Assembly: GCA_002478145.1 (NCBI GenBank)
Contig: DLMI01000046.1
Coordinates: forward strand, 13,131 to 77,130
DNA: 64,000 nucleotides
From: Acidobacteria bacterium UBA7540
GTDB taxonomy: Bacteria > Acidobacteriota > Terriglobia > UBA7540
Direction of reading: 5' to 3'
Below are positions 1 to 9,222 of the stretch, piece by piece. Each line of letters opens with the position of its first letter. Position 1 is the stretch's first letter. Under the pieces are notes generated by a model, which did not search any database, was not told the origin of the DNA, and saw only the letters and a program-made list of their open reading frames with translations. The position numbers and the translations under genes were made by a program.

Positions 1-168
1 CGGGTGGACATCCGTGCTGAAGTCTACAATGCGATGAACCACCCGTACTTCGCGCCACCGTCGAACCTGAATTTCCTGAACACGACGAACTTCGGCCAGA
101 TCAGTTCGACTCGCGATAACCCGAATGACGCGCGCGAGATCCAGTTTGGTATAAGATTTAACTTCTGA
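1..168 (+). CDS. TonB-dependent receptor, C-terminal fragment (5' end outside window)
   Basis: An open frame runs from the first base to a TGA at 166-168 and encodes the last 55 residues of a larger protein. The fragment contains the EVYNAMNHP-type segment and ends in IRFNF. An alternating beta-strand pattern with a terminal phenylalanine is characteristic of outer-membrane barrels of the Oar-like TonB-dependent receptor class. The nearby complete receptor at 4418-7333 has a comparable ending (QVMFNF). Substrate cannot be inferred from this fragment. The call rests on the C-terminal signature only. Confidence 0.7.
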   Translation, partial: RVDIRAEVYNAMNHPYFAPPSNLNFLNTTNFGQISSTRDNPNDAREIQFGIRFNF

Positions 169-347
169 GTTTGACAATATGTAAGGCAGGCCTTTTGCCC
201 CGGCCGACATCAAAGCGAAGCCGGAGCGGAATGGGCCGTGACTTATGAGAAAGAAGCCCACGGGTCAAATGACCTCTCAGGAAAAACAGGGACGCGGAGA
301 TCAGGAATATTCTCCTTTGCTCCGCCGCCAGAATTAGGAAGGTGGAC

Positions 348-3300
348 ATGTTGAGTATCTTTTTCTTATGGCTTTCCATTCTCCTCAGTGTTTTGAATCC
401 TGTAGTCCACAAGCCAGCCGGGATGCCTTCCCCTACGCGAGACTCCTCTATGTCTAAAGCACGCGTTTTGAAATCATACCGCGCGTTGCCGATGAGTTTT
501 GAGATGAACCAGGGGCAGGCGGACCGCACCGTCCGGTTTCTGGCGCGAGGCCAGGGCTACGCTATTTTCCTGCAACCGAGCGAAGCGCTGCTGGCGTTGC
601 AACCGCCGGGCCAAGACACTCGGCTCCCCGAAAAGGCGGGAGAGCTGCCAAGACCACCCTATCGCGCGCTGAAAATGAGGATCGAGAGAGCGAATCTCTC
701 TGCCCCCGCAACCGGTCTCCACCGCCTCCCCGGGATCAGTAACTATTTTATTGGCAATGACCCCAGCCGTTGGCACACCCATATTCCGACTTATGAGAAG
801 GTGCAGTTTGAGAATGTTCGCCCCGGCGTAAATCTTGTTTACTACGGGAATCAAAGGCAACTGGAATACGATTTCGTCCTGTCGCCCGGCGTCAGGCCTG
901 AGTCCTTGAGGCTGAGTTTCGAGGGCAGCGACGCCACAGTTGATGAGCAGGGTGATTTGGTCTTCACCTCGACCGGTGACAAGATAACTTTTCGCCGGCC
1001 GGTCGCCTACCAGTGTTACAAGCCTGACCCGGGAAAGAAGCATTTCCTTACCGCCTCCTATGTTCTCAAAGGGCACAACAGCGTGGGCTTTGTTGTCCCC
1101 GATTATGACCCGCGTGAGCCGCTCATTATTGATCCGGTTCTGAATTACTCGACCTACCTCGGTGGCAATGGAGGAGACGCAGGAAATGCTGTTGCCTTGG
1201 ATACCCTATTTGATGCCTTTGTTACCGGCAGCACCGCCTCAACCAATTTCCCGACCAAAGGTCCTTACCAAAAGTCTTACGGGGGCGACACGGACGCATT
1301 TGTGACCATGGTGAGGTATGACGGCGAGGCAGTACTTTACTCCACCTATTTGGGTGGGAATAACTTTGACGTAGGCAACGGGATTGCCGTGGACAATTCA
1401 GGGGATGCCTATATTACGGGCAATACTTCCTCCGCGGATTTCCCAATTAGTTCCAGCAACGTCTTTCAGCCCACATTTGGCGGCAAAACAGACGCTTTTG
1501 TGGCCAAATTGGATCCCAGTGGCTCTCACTTGCTGTATTCGTCGTACCTCGGCGGAAGCGATGTTGATTACGGGCTGGGCATTGCTTTGGACCAATTTGG
1601 CAATACCTATGTGACAGGCTACACGCAATCCACCGATTTTCCCACCGTCAATCCGATTCAGTCCGGTAACGCTGGCAGTGGGGATGCCTTTGTGGCCGAA
1701 GTCAATCCTCAAGCGACGGAACTGGTCTATTCCACTTATCTGGGGGGGAGTAGCGCGGACTCGGGCCAGGGGATCGCAGTGGATCTCAGCGGCAGCGCCT
1801 ATGTGGTCGGTTTTACTTATTCCACAAACTTTCCAACTTATAATCCCTACCAGGGCAAAAATGCGGGCGGCGTCGATGCCTTTATCACCAAGTTGAGTCC
1901 CGGTGGGTCCACCTTTGCGTTCTCGACCTACCTGGGCGGAAGCGGGGACGACAGAGGCTGGGCGATCGCGGTAGACAGCGACCTCGAAATTTACGTCGCC
2001 GGTAGCACGCTGACGCCGTGTGCTCCCGCCACGACCACAACAACCCTGTGCAATCCCACCGAGACCTTTCCCACTACTCCTGGTGCCTTTCAGACCCTCA
2101 ACACTTCCCAGTCCCCGGGATATTCCGATGTGTTCGTCACTAAGCTTAACTATATAGGCAATGCCTTGCTTTATTCCACTCTGGTGGGCGGAGCCTGGAC
2201 GGATTCGCCGGCGGGAATAGCGATCGACAGTTCGGGGGATGCCTACGTCACCGGATACACCGAATCGAATAACTTTCCCACAGCCAATGCCGTGCAGGCA
2301 AGCTATACCGGAGGCACCTGCGGGGCGAGCCCCTGTCCAGACGCCTTCATAACCGAAGTGAATCCCCAAGGATCGGCGCTGGTGTACTCCACATACCTGG
2401 GGGGAAGCCTCGCAAACTGGGGTAATGGTATTGCTCTGGACACCAACACCCCGCCGAACGCGTACGTCGTGGGGACGACGACCTCTTCCGATTTTCCTGC
2501 TATCGCGCTCGCTTATCAAAGCGCGCCGGGGAACACAACGGGGCTTGGGCAAGCCTTCGTCTCAGAGCTTGGGCAGGCCGATGCTGCGGGTGTTGCCCTG
2601 ACGCCGCAAGCACTGGCCTTTGGAAATGTAAACCTTAACACGCCCAGTAATCTGACCTCCCTCGATGTTCCTGCCACGGTGACTCTCATGAACGCCGGCA
2701 CGGTGCCGCTTCAGGTGACAAGCATTACCACGAGCGGCGATTTTTCTGAGACTAACAATTGCGGGGCAAGCGTCCCGGCCGGCGGAGGAATGTGCACCAT
2801 CAACGTCACGTTCACTCCCACGGTGCTGGTGGCTGAAACCGAGCAGCTAGCCATCAACGACAATGCACCGGGAAGTCCGCATTTGGTCACTCTTACCGGC
2901 ACCGGCATCAATGAGTATACGACGGTGCTGTTTACCCCCCCCAGTCTGGTGTTCCCCGCTCAAATTCTAAACACAACCAGCGCAGCGCTGGCTGTGACCA
3001 TGACCAATAACGGTACCAGTAATGTCCCCCTGACAATTACCAACATTGAAGCGACTGGCGACTTCGCAGAAACCAACAACTGCCCCGCGACCCCCTTTAC
3101 ACTCGCCGTCGGCGCAAATTGCGTTTTCAAGGTAACTTTCACCCCCACGGCCACGGGCACGCGTACTGGAACTCTCACCATAACTGACAACGTAGCCAGC
3201 GGTGCATCGAGCGTTCCTTTGACGGGGGTTGGGAACCCTGTCTTTAGCCTGAGTTCTCCTACGCTTTCGCAGAATCTCTTCATCGGGATGACCACTACAC

Positions 3301-4163
3301 CCTTTACCATTACCCTTTCGGCCCCCAGCTCCTTCACGGACACCATCGCACTCTCCTGCACGTCCGGGACGTGCTCCTTCAACCCAACGACGATCGCTTT
3401 GGGTCAGCCCACCATACCTACGACCAGCACCTTGACCCTCTCGGGACTATCGCCTTCAACTACGAACCCCTACACCTTCACCGTCAGTGGAACTGACACC
3501 ACCACCAACATCGGGACGAACACGCTGACTTTAACGATATTTTTTGAGGACTTTACCGTTTCTGCCGCTCCAGCCGTTAACCAAGTAAGCTCTGGGGATT
3601 CGACAATCTATACGGTCACCGTGTCGCCCATCAATGGCTTTAACCAACCCGTGGATCTGAGTTGTCCCAGCAGCACCTTGCCGCAGGGAGTGTCATGTGT
3701 CTTCAATCCCGCGGGAGTGACGCCCATTGGTGGAGCTTTTACCTCCCGGTTATTGGTGAGCACAACGGCGCAATCAACCTCAACTTCAGGGTTGGTCCCG
3801 CGCGCCCGCCCGCGCATACCTCCAGGACCAATGATGATGCTTGTATTGTGGGGGGCATGCAATCTGATGGGGCTTAGCGCCTTGCTGCTCCGGCGCAAAA
3901 TGGGGGGCCGTGGGACGGGGAGGCGCAAAGGACTCATTTACGCCCAGGTGGCTCTTGCCACGCTGGTTCTTGCCACAGCCTTCTGGATGAGCTGTGACAC
4001 TCAGATCTACACCAATGTAATCCAGCCCTCTACGATCAACGGAACTCCGACCGGTAACTACCATATAACTATCAATGGAGCGTTTACCGGGACAACTGCG
4101 ATTACTAACGGGACTACTACGACTGTCAACCGTATAACTACGGTCAACCTTACTGTGCAATGA
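348..4163 (+). CDS. SBBP-repeat / choice-of-anchor-D cell-surface protein
   Basis: Large secreted or surface-anchored protein of about 1271 residues; function unknown. Start: AGGAAGG at 336-342 lies five bases before ATG 348, which is better than the in-frame GTG at 342. In order: a hydrophobic N-terminal segment; a ~210-residue N-terminal domain (MSFEMNQGQ..., ending near DPVLNYSTYLGG); seven SBBP beta-propeller repeats (YSTYLGGS...AYVTG.T...FPT) over roughly residues 265-720; two choice-of-anchor-D (HYDIN-like) modules with SxTNNC motifs (~760-1000); Ig-like segments; then two hydrophobic stretches near the C-terminus and a short Thr-rich tail ending TVNLTVQ. The whole architecture is common in Acidobacteriota surface proteins. 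No catalytic motif is seen; adhesion or cell-envelope structure is an inference. Confidence 0.85.
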   Translation: MLSIFFLWLSILLSVLNPVVHKPAGMPSPTRDSSMSKARVLKSYRALPMSFEMNQGQADRTVRFLARGQGYAIFLQPSEALLALQPPGQDTRLPEKAGELPRPPYRALKMRIERANLSAPATGLHRLPGISNYFIGNDPSRWHTHIPTYEKVQFENVRPGVNLVYYGNQRQLEYDFVLSPGVRPESLRLSFEGSDATVDEQGDLVFTSTGDKITFRRPVAYQCYKPDPGKKHFLTASYVLKGHNSVGFVVPDYDPREPLIIDPVLNYSTYLGGNGGDAGNAVALDTLFDAFVTGSTASTNFPTKGPYQKSYGGDTDAFVTMVRYDGEAVLYSTYLGGNNFDVGNGIAVDNSGDAYITGNTSSADFPISSSNVFQPTFGGKTDAFVAKLDPSGSHLLYSSYLGGSDVDYGLGIALDQFGNTYVTGYTQSTDFPTVNPIQSGNAGSGDAFVAEVNPQATELVYSTYLGGSSADSGQGIAVDLSGSAYVVGFTYSTNFPTYNPYQGKNAGGVDAFITKLSPGGSTFAFSTYLGGSGDDRGWAIAVDSDLEIYVAGSTLTPCAPATTTTTLCNPTETFPTTPGAFQTLNTSQSPGYSDVFVTKLNYIGNALLYSTLVGGAWTDSPAGIAIDSSGDAYVTGYTESNNFPTANAVQASYTGGTCGASPCPDAFITEVNPQGSALVYSTYLGGSLANWGNGIALDTNTPPNAYVVGTTTSSDFPAIALAYQSAPGNTTGLGQAFVSELGQADAAGVALTPQALAFGNVNLNTPSNLTSLDVPATVTLMNAGTVPLQVTSITTSGDFSETNNCGASVPAGGGMCTINVTFTPTVLVAETEQLAINDNAPGSPHLVTLTGTGINEYTTVLFTPPSLVFPAQILNTTSAALAVTMTNNGTSNVPLTITNIEATGDFAETNNCPATPFTLAVGANCVFKVTFTPTATGTRTGTLTITDNVASGASSVPLTGVGNPVFSLSSPTLSQNLFIGMTTTPFTITLSAPSSFTDTIALSCTSGTCSFNPTTIALGQPTIPTTSTLTLSGLSPSTTNPYTFTVSGTDTTTNIGTNTLTLTIFFEDFTVSAAPAVNQVSSGDSTIYTVTVSPINGFNQPVDLSCPSSTLPQGVSCVFNPAGVTPIGGAFTSRLLVSTTAQSTSTSGLVPRARPRIPPGPMMMLVLWGACNLMGLSALLLRRKMGGRGTGRRKGLIYAQVALATLVLATAFWMSCDTQIYTNVIQPSTINGTPTGNYHITINGAFTGTTAITNGTTTTVNRITTVNLTVQ

Positions 4164-4417
4164 CAACTGTAAGGACGTATCCGCCAGCTCGATGGACTTG
4201 AACGAGTGCCATTACGGAGAGCGCGCAGGGAGTTGTTACTGCAAGGTTCTTGGAAACGAAACGGCGGCAGCGAGCGAGTAGCGGAGAGCTGCCTAGCCGT
4301 TTTCCAACAGCGTGTTGAATCTTCGCTTTTTCGAAATAGCGAATTTCGAGGGCGCCATCCAGACTCTAAAGCCGCCGTCAACAAACGGCCATCGAGTTCG
4401 GGTTTTTCAGAAACCTG

Positions 4418-7333
4418 CTAGAAGTTGAACATCACCTGAAAGTCGACGCGGCGGTTGGCTGCAGATGACGAGAAGAACCCTCCCACGAGCGAATTCGAAT
4501 GTCCAAAGCCCGGTGAAGTGAGATCGCCAATCGGCGTCCCCAGGTTCACGGTGTTGAAGCAATTTCGCGCGTTGACGCTAAAAGTGAGGCTGTAGCGCGC
4601 GTTTACTGCGCTTCCCGGGCTGAAGAAACCCCCACCACCTCCTCCCCCACTCAGCCCGCGGCCGCCGAGGCCGGGACCGTAGCCCCCACCGCGTCCTCCT
4701 GGCCCGCCACCGGGTCCGCCACCAGGTCCGCGGGAGGAGCCAGGACCCTCAGGCTTTTTTCCGAAGCCAAACGTCTTGCTGAGGCGTAGGTTCACCGTGA
4801 ATTGGCCGGGGCCGGTACCGTAGTTTGGTGGAATGATGGTCTCGCCGGAACTGGGCGTGGTGTCGAAAGTGCCCCAGCGAGTCACCACGACATTAGGTCC
4901 CGATGCGCCGGGGGCGGCGAAAGCAGGCCGCGCATTGTAGATACCTGTCCCATACACGTCCTGACCCAAAGTGATATTAAAGGGTGCGCCAGTGTTCGCG
5001 ACCACGAAGGGGCTGATGCCAAACCCGCGCGGCAGGGTCCAGGTGCCGCCCACGAAGACACGGTGGCGGACATCGAACGCCGCCCGCCCGTAGTCTTCCT
5101 CGACATCGTACGGGTTCATCGGAGAACTCAAGACGCCGCCCGTGTTGCTGCGAGCGTAGCCGAGGGTGTACACGCCAAATAACATAAGCTTTGTTCCCAT
5201 GCGCAGGTTGAAGTTCGCGATCAACTGATTCTGATTAAAGAGACCGGCGGACTCGTACTGGTAGATGTTTCCAGAGTTCGGGTACGGTAGCTGGCCGACC
5301 GAGGGCTCTCCCAGGGGATACGTTCCCGGAAGGGGAGCATTGATGTCACGGGTGAAAAGCTGATGAACCCCGTGCGCGTTGAGATAGGTGGCGGACACAG
5401 TGGCATTCTTGGATAATTGCCGCTCCAGGCCGACGCCCGCCTGCATTGTATACGGCGCTCGTAAGTTCGGATCAATCTGGTATTTAGAACTGCCCGCCAG
5501 CATGCTTAGGGTCGGAACGTTGGGGAAGAGGCTCAAGATGGTCGGCGATGTAACCACGAACTGCTGCTGGTTGCTGCCATTCAGCCGCTCCGCTTGGAGC
5601 AATTGGGTCTGCATGAAGCGGTCATAGAAGATGCCAAAGCCGGCCCGCAGGACGGTTTTGGGCGCCTTTCCGTGACCGAGGCCCCAGGCTAAACCCAGCC
5701 GCGGAGCAATGTCGGCGTGGTCGTGAATATCGTTCTGCGTCTCGAAGCGGAGGCCCAGGCTCAGCGTCATATTGGGACGGGCCCGCCAGTCATCCTCTCC
5801 GTAAAGTCCCAGGTCAAGGAGATTAACACTCGCGTGAGGGTTCCCAAAGCCGATCAAGAGCTGGCTCGGCTGAGCGGCTTGATATGCGGCGAGCGAAGGA
5901 AACGTAAACATGCCGTTGGAGTATGCGATCGAGCTGTTCGACTCGTCCACGTCCCGCAGGCGCCCTCCGAACCTTATGAAGTTCTTGCCCAGAGAAATGG
6001 AAGTGTAGTTCTGGAACTCGTAGTGATCCTCGGTGTCGATGACCTTTCCCATGCTATCGCCGCCGCTCGTGAATGCGCCTAGCACCGAGACCTCGCATGG
6101 CGGCACTTGCAGAAGGCAGCCAGCAGGATTGCCGCCGCCCGTGAATGCCGAGTACTGCGGCGTCTGGTTGCTACTGTCGTGAAGGTATTGGAAGCGGGCT
6201 TGGTTCACCGTCCTCTCGCTGAACACTTGCGTATCGCTCACCTGGATGGTGTGTTCGGTGCCGTTGGCGTCGTAGGCCTGCGAGGGGAGAGAAAACTGCC
6301 CGATTCCGTCGTTGGTATCATTGTTCTGCCAGAGCTGGTAGCGCACCGTCAAGACATTCTTCGAGCTGAGCTGATAGTCGAGCCGGGGACTGAGGTTCAT
6401 GCGCATTTGGGGATGGAGTACGGATTGGCTGAATGGAACCGGAGTCAAATCGGGACTGAGAATGAAGGCGCTCACGACGTTCACGTCGTTAATGTCCCGG
6501 CGAAATACATTGAAGAAAAAAGATGCCTTCTTGCTGATGGGACCGCCGATGTTTCCATTGTAGAACTCCGAATGATAACCCGGCTCTTCGGTGGCGAAAG
6601 GGTTCCGCGTGTTGAAGGCGGAGGAATTCCCATTCACGAAGACTTGGCCGTGGTACTGGCTCATTCCGGGTTTGGTGGTGATTTCGATGCGGCCGTAGCC
6701 GAGCTTGTCGTATTCCGCCGAGAAGGGATTCTGGTTGACCCGGATCTCGAGAATCGAGGACTTGGGCGGAAGCTGGCCGCCGGTAAACCCGTCAATATAG
6801 ATCTGGCCTCCGTTCGGCCCTGCCGAGGGTCCAGCCAGCGCCTCCAGCTCGGACTGCAATTCATCGGGGTCATCGGAGAGCGATTCGAGCTCCTTTCCCG
6901 AGATGACGAGCGAACTGGCGTTGTTCTCGGGATTGACGCTGACGGTTGGCGCCTCGCCCGAGACGGTGATCTTTTGCACTTCCTGCTCGATCTGAAGCGA
7001 GATGCTGAGCTTTTGAACCTGATCTGCGCTGATTTCAATTCCCTGCTGCTCATACACCGCGAAACCTTTTGCGATGGCCTTCACCGTGTACTTCCCGGGT
7101 GCCAGTGCTTTGAATTCGTAAATGCCGTCCCGGTTCCCTTGTACGGCTTGGGTCTGTCCCGTTGCTGAGGTCACCAGGACGGTCGCTTGCGTCACCGCCC
7201 CGCCCGAAGGGTCATTCACTTGGCAGCGCAGCGTCCCGGAAGGGGTTTGCGCGAACAAGGGGCTTGCCAGAATTGGCGCCAAGAAGAGCACCAGAGAGAT
7301 AGAAGCGTCCTTCCCAAACAGCCGAAATTTCAT
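4418..7333 (-). CDS. TonB-dependent receptor with carboxypeptidase-regulatory-like domain (Oar-like)
   Basis: Outer-membrane receptor of about 971 residues. Start at ATG 7333 because AGGAGA sits directly upstream; the frame extends to 7357 without a better site. A signal peptide ends near LASPLFAQ. It is followed by a carboxypeptidase-regulatory beta-sandwich (SGTLRCQVNDPSGG...), a plug-like region (IYIDGFTGGQLPP..., RIEITTKPG) and a long barrel ending in FQVMFNF. A glycine-rich loop (repeats of GPGGGPGG) lies near residue 875, probably extracellular. It is 45 bp downstream of the DUF5666 gene on the same strand, so the two are probably co-transcribed. The ligand is unknown; family members import or bind large substrates using TonB energy. 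Confidence 0.9.
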   Translation of the reverse strand: MKFRLFGKDASISLVLFLAPILASPLFAQTPSGTLRCQVNDPSGGAVTQATVLVTSATGQTQAVQGNRDGIYEFKALAPGKYTVKAIAKGFAVYEQQGIEISADQVQKLSISLQIEQEVQKITVSGEAPTVSVNPENNASSLVISGKELESLSDDPDELQSELEALAGPSAGPNGGQIYIDGFTGGQLPPKSSILEIRVNQNPFSAEYDKLGYGRIEITTKPGMSQYHGQVFVNGNSSAFNTRNPFATEEPGYHSEFYNGNIGGPISKKASFFFNVFRRDINDVNVVSAFILSPDLTPVPFSQSVLHPQMRMNLSPRLDYQLSSKNVLTVRYQLWQNNDTNDGIGQFSLPSQAYDANGTEHTIQVSDTQVFSERTVNQARFQYLHDSSNQTPQYSAFTGGGNPAGCLLQVPPCEVSVLGAFTSGGDSMGKVIDTEDHYEFQNYTSISLGKNFIRFGGRLRDVDESNSSIAYSNGMFTFPSLAAYQAAQPSQLLIGFGNPHASVNLLDLGLYGEDDWRARPNMTLSLGLRFETQNDIHDHADIAPRLGLAWGLGHGKAPKTVLRAGFGIFYDRFMQTQLLQAERLNGSNQQQFVVTSPTILSLFPNVPTLSMLAGSSKYQIDPNLRAPYTMQAGVGLERQLSKNATVSATYLNAHGVHQLFTRDINAPLPGTYPLGEPSVGQLPYPNSGNIYQYESAGLFNQNQLIANFNLRMGTKLMLFGVYTLGYARSNTGGVLSSPMNPYDVEEDYGRAAFDVRHRVFVGGTWTLPRGFGISPFVVANTGAPFNITLGQDVYGTGIYNARPAFAAPGASGPNVVVTRWGTFDTTPSSGETIIPPNYGTGPGQFTVNLRLSKTFGFGKKPEGPGSSRGPGGGPGGGPGGRGGGYGPGLGGRGLSGGGGGGGFFSPGSAVNARYSLTFSVNARNCFNTVNLGTPIGDLTSPGFGHSNSLVGGFFSSSAANRRVDFQVMFNF

Positions 7334-7378
7334 TGAGTCTCCTGCGAAAGCGCCCACGCTTTACAACCGGGCGCAGAA

Positions 7379-8599
7379 TTATTGCGTCGCCTCTTCTCCG
7401 CTTGGGGCGCCGCCGAGATTCCAGGGCGACATGAACATCGCTTGGCTGGCGCTTGGTGAGGACGCCAGAATGGCTTCCACACCGCTCAGTAGCGTGATTG
7501 CTGTGACCCCACCGGAAGCCGCGCCTTGCGTCGCCACAATCATCACGGCGTCACCCTTCTGCAAATCGGCAAGCGTCGCCGGCGGCATCCGGTTCAGGAT
7601 TTGCTGGAGATCAGGCGCTCTGCCGGGTCGCGGTCCTCCTGGAACGCCGCCCGAGGGAGGGACGCCTGCCGGCGGTGCGGCGGGTGGGGGACCACCACCT
7701 GCGCCGGCGCCGTTCGGTGGTGCGCTGGTCTCCCCCCCTTTCAATCGCATGGCGATCCCTTGGGCCATTATCGGAGGCAGCTTGCGCAGTTGGGAGTCTG
7801 ACGTAACGTTCACGAGCACGGGCTTCTTCGTCTTCAAATCCATAACGCTGATGGTGTTCTGGCTAACGTCAATCGAAGAGACCGTGCCGGCTATGTTTCG
7901 AAACGATCCCGAAACGATCTCCTCCGCGGCAAACTCGCTGCCGTCCTCGCTGCGCGTGCCACGCGCGCGAAGTTGATCTCCGGGTTTGATCTGGTCGAGT
8001 GGCGCGGGTTTTGCATCGTCGAACCTCACCGAGTCCGCTGCGTACCGGCGCAGGATCGTATCCTTGGTAATGTGAATCGCCACTTTTTTGACGGTGCCGA
8101 GGGCCGCCGTCGAAATCGCGATTGTGCTGGTGGCAGGATCGACGGAACTCACCAGTCCCCCCACCCCGCGCTTCTGCCAATCAGCGCGCTCTGCCTCCTG
8201 CTTCCGGGTAATGTCCACCTTGCTCATGACGATCGCGGCGGTGGCGAGGAGGGTCTTCTGGTCGTCCGAAATGTGTCCCCGGACCAGAATGCGGTCGCCT
8301 ACGCTGATGTCCCCGGCCTTGATCTTCGTGGCATTCTTCAGGGTTTTCTCATTGGGAGCGACACGGAGAAGCGTGGCATTATCAGGGAGCAGCACGGTGA
8401 GGCGCGTTCCGGAATCGGTCTGGATGGTGAAGCCCGTCTGCTCGACACTCACCACTGCTCCCATGGCCTTGTAGGTGGGACTCGGCGCCTGGCTACGTCC
8501 TATCGCAACAAGACTGAATACGAGGAAGCCCCTGCAAAGAGATGTAATGACCCTCTTTGCATGGACGTCCATAAATCGCCGACAAGTTCCCTTCCTCAT
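7379..8599 (-). CDS. DUF5666 domain-containing secreted protein
   Basis: Protein of about 406 residues, probably exported (hydrophobic N-terminal segment FLVFSLVAIGRSQA). Start: GGAGG six bases before ATG 8599; a TTG at 8605 would disrupt that spacing. It contains three related ~80-residue beta-rich units of the DUF5666 type (GAVVSVEQTGFTIQT..., GLVSSVDPATSTIAIS..., GTVSSIDVSQNTISV...), each with a GD.I/L.RG motif. A Pro/Gly-rich linker precedes the C-terminal region. Function of DUF5666 is unknown. The downstream TonB receptor also carries an unusual Gly-rich segment, and the pair is likely one operon. Confidence 0.8.
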   Translation of the reverse strand: MRKGTCRRFMDVHAKRVITSLCRGFLVFSLVAIGRSQAPSPTYKAMGAVVSVEQTGFTIQTDSGTRLTVLLPDNATLLRVAPNEKTLKNATKIKAGDISVGDRILVRGHISDDQKTLLATAAIVMSKVDITRKQEAERADWQKRGVGGLVSSVDPATSTIAISTAALGTVKKVAIHITKDTILRRYAADSVRFDDAKPAPLDQIKPGDQLRARGTRSEDGSEFAAEEIVSGSFRNIAGTVSSIDVSQNTISVMDLKTKKPVLVNVTSDSQLRKLPPIMAQGIAMRLKGGETSAPPNGAGAGGGPPPAAPPAGVPPSGGVPGGPRPGRAPDLQQILNRMPPATLADLQKGDAVMIVATQGAASGGVTAITLLSGVEAILASSPSASQAMFMSPWNLGGAPSGEEATQ

Positions 8600-9222
8600 T
8601 ATCAACCTCCACTGAAACAGGCGGTCGAGCGGGGCTGAGCCCTACCTTTCCTTTCAGAATTGCGAGTCGGTGAAGTTACGTGGCGGCAACTTCCAACCCG
8701 GTGTGAGTACTACCCATAACAATCGCACGACAACCAACGGAATCAGACTGTCGGCCGTCTGAAATTGCCTAATAAAGCTAATACGTTCCTGGGGGATAGA
8801 CGGTTGCTCTTGCCATGTTAAATCCATGTAAAAGACCCTTGCGGGGGTGTTTTGTCCCTTTTCAGCCCGCATCTCGAACTGCCCAACGCCGCTGAGAGCT
8901 TCTGCACACAAGGACCAACGGATTGGGTCGCCCCTCAAGAACTCTGTCCGAAACAAGGTGCTTCGGAGGAAGAATCAACAGGTTACAGACTGCCGCAAGC
9001 CACTGGATTGTTGAATCGACGTGCGGCGAAATCTATCTCCGACAAACTCCTGGGGGCCAAGTCGTTTGTGCGTCTCGCGGTCACGTCTATATCGCGCACC
9101 CGAACTGACGGCGAACGTGTCAAAACGAGGCGGTAGGGTGTAAACTCACAACTTCCCGGGGTTCCGTGACGGGACTGCCGGCCGAGGGTACGGCCAGCCG
9201 ACTCCACTAGGAAGGTTTCACT
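8600..9222. other. Intergenic region, no gene supported
   Basis: This 623-bp stretch separates the divergently transcribed DUF5666 and GH20 genes. Short frames on both strands lack ribosome sites and recognisable motifs. It must hold promoters for both flanking genes, but no convincing -35/-10 pair was found. A GGGCTGAGCCCTACC fragment near 8634 resembles the GGGCTGAGCCCTCCC arm of the repeat found inside mnmG at 13005-13096. Confidence 0.5.

Noticed and set aside
1398..2552. 384-residue minus-strand ORF opposite the SBBP repeats
   Set aside because: It is antisense to a strongly supported repeat protein and its composition follows from the repeated plus-strand codons.
6107..7168. 353-residue plus-strand ORF opposite the TonB receptor
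   Set aside because: Antisense to a well-supported gene with a signal peptide, ribosome site and domain order.
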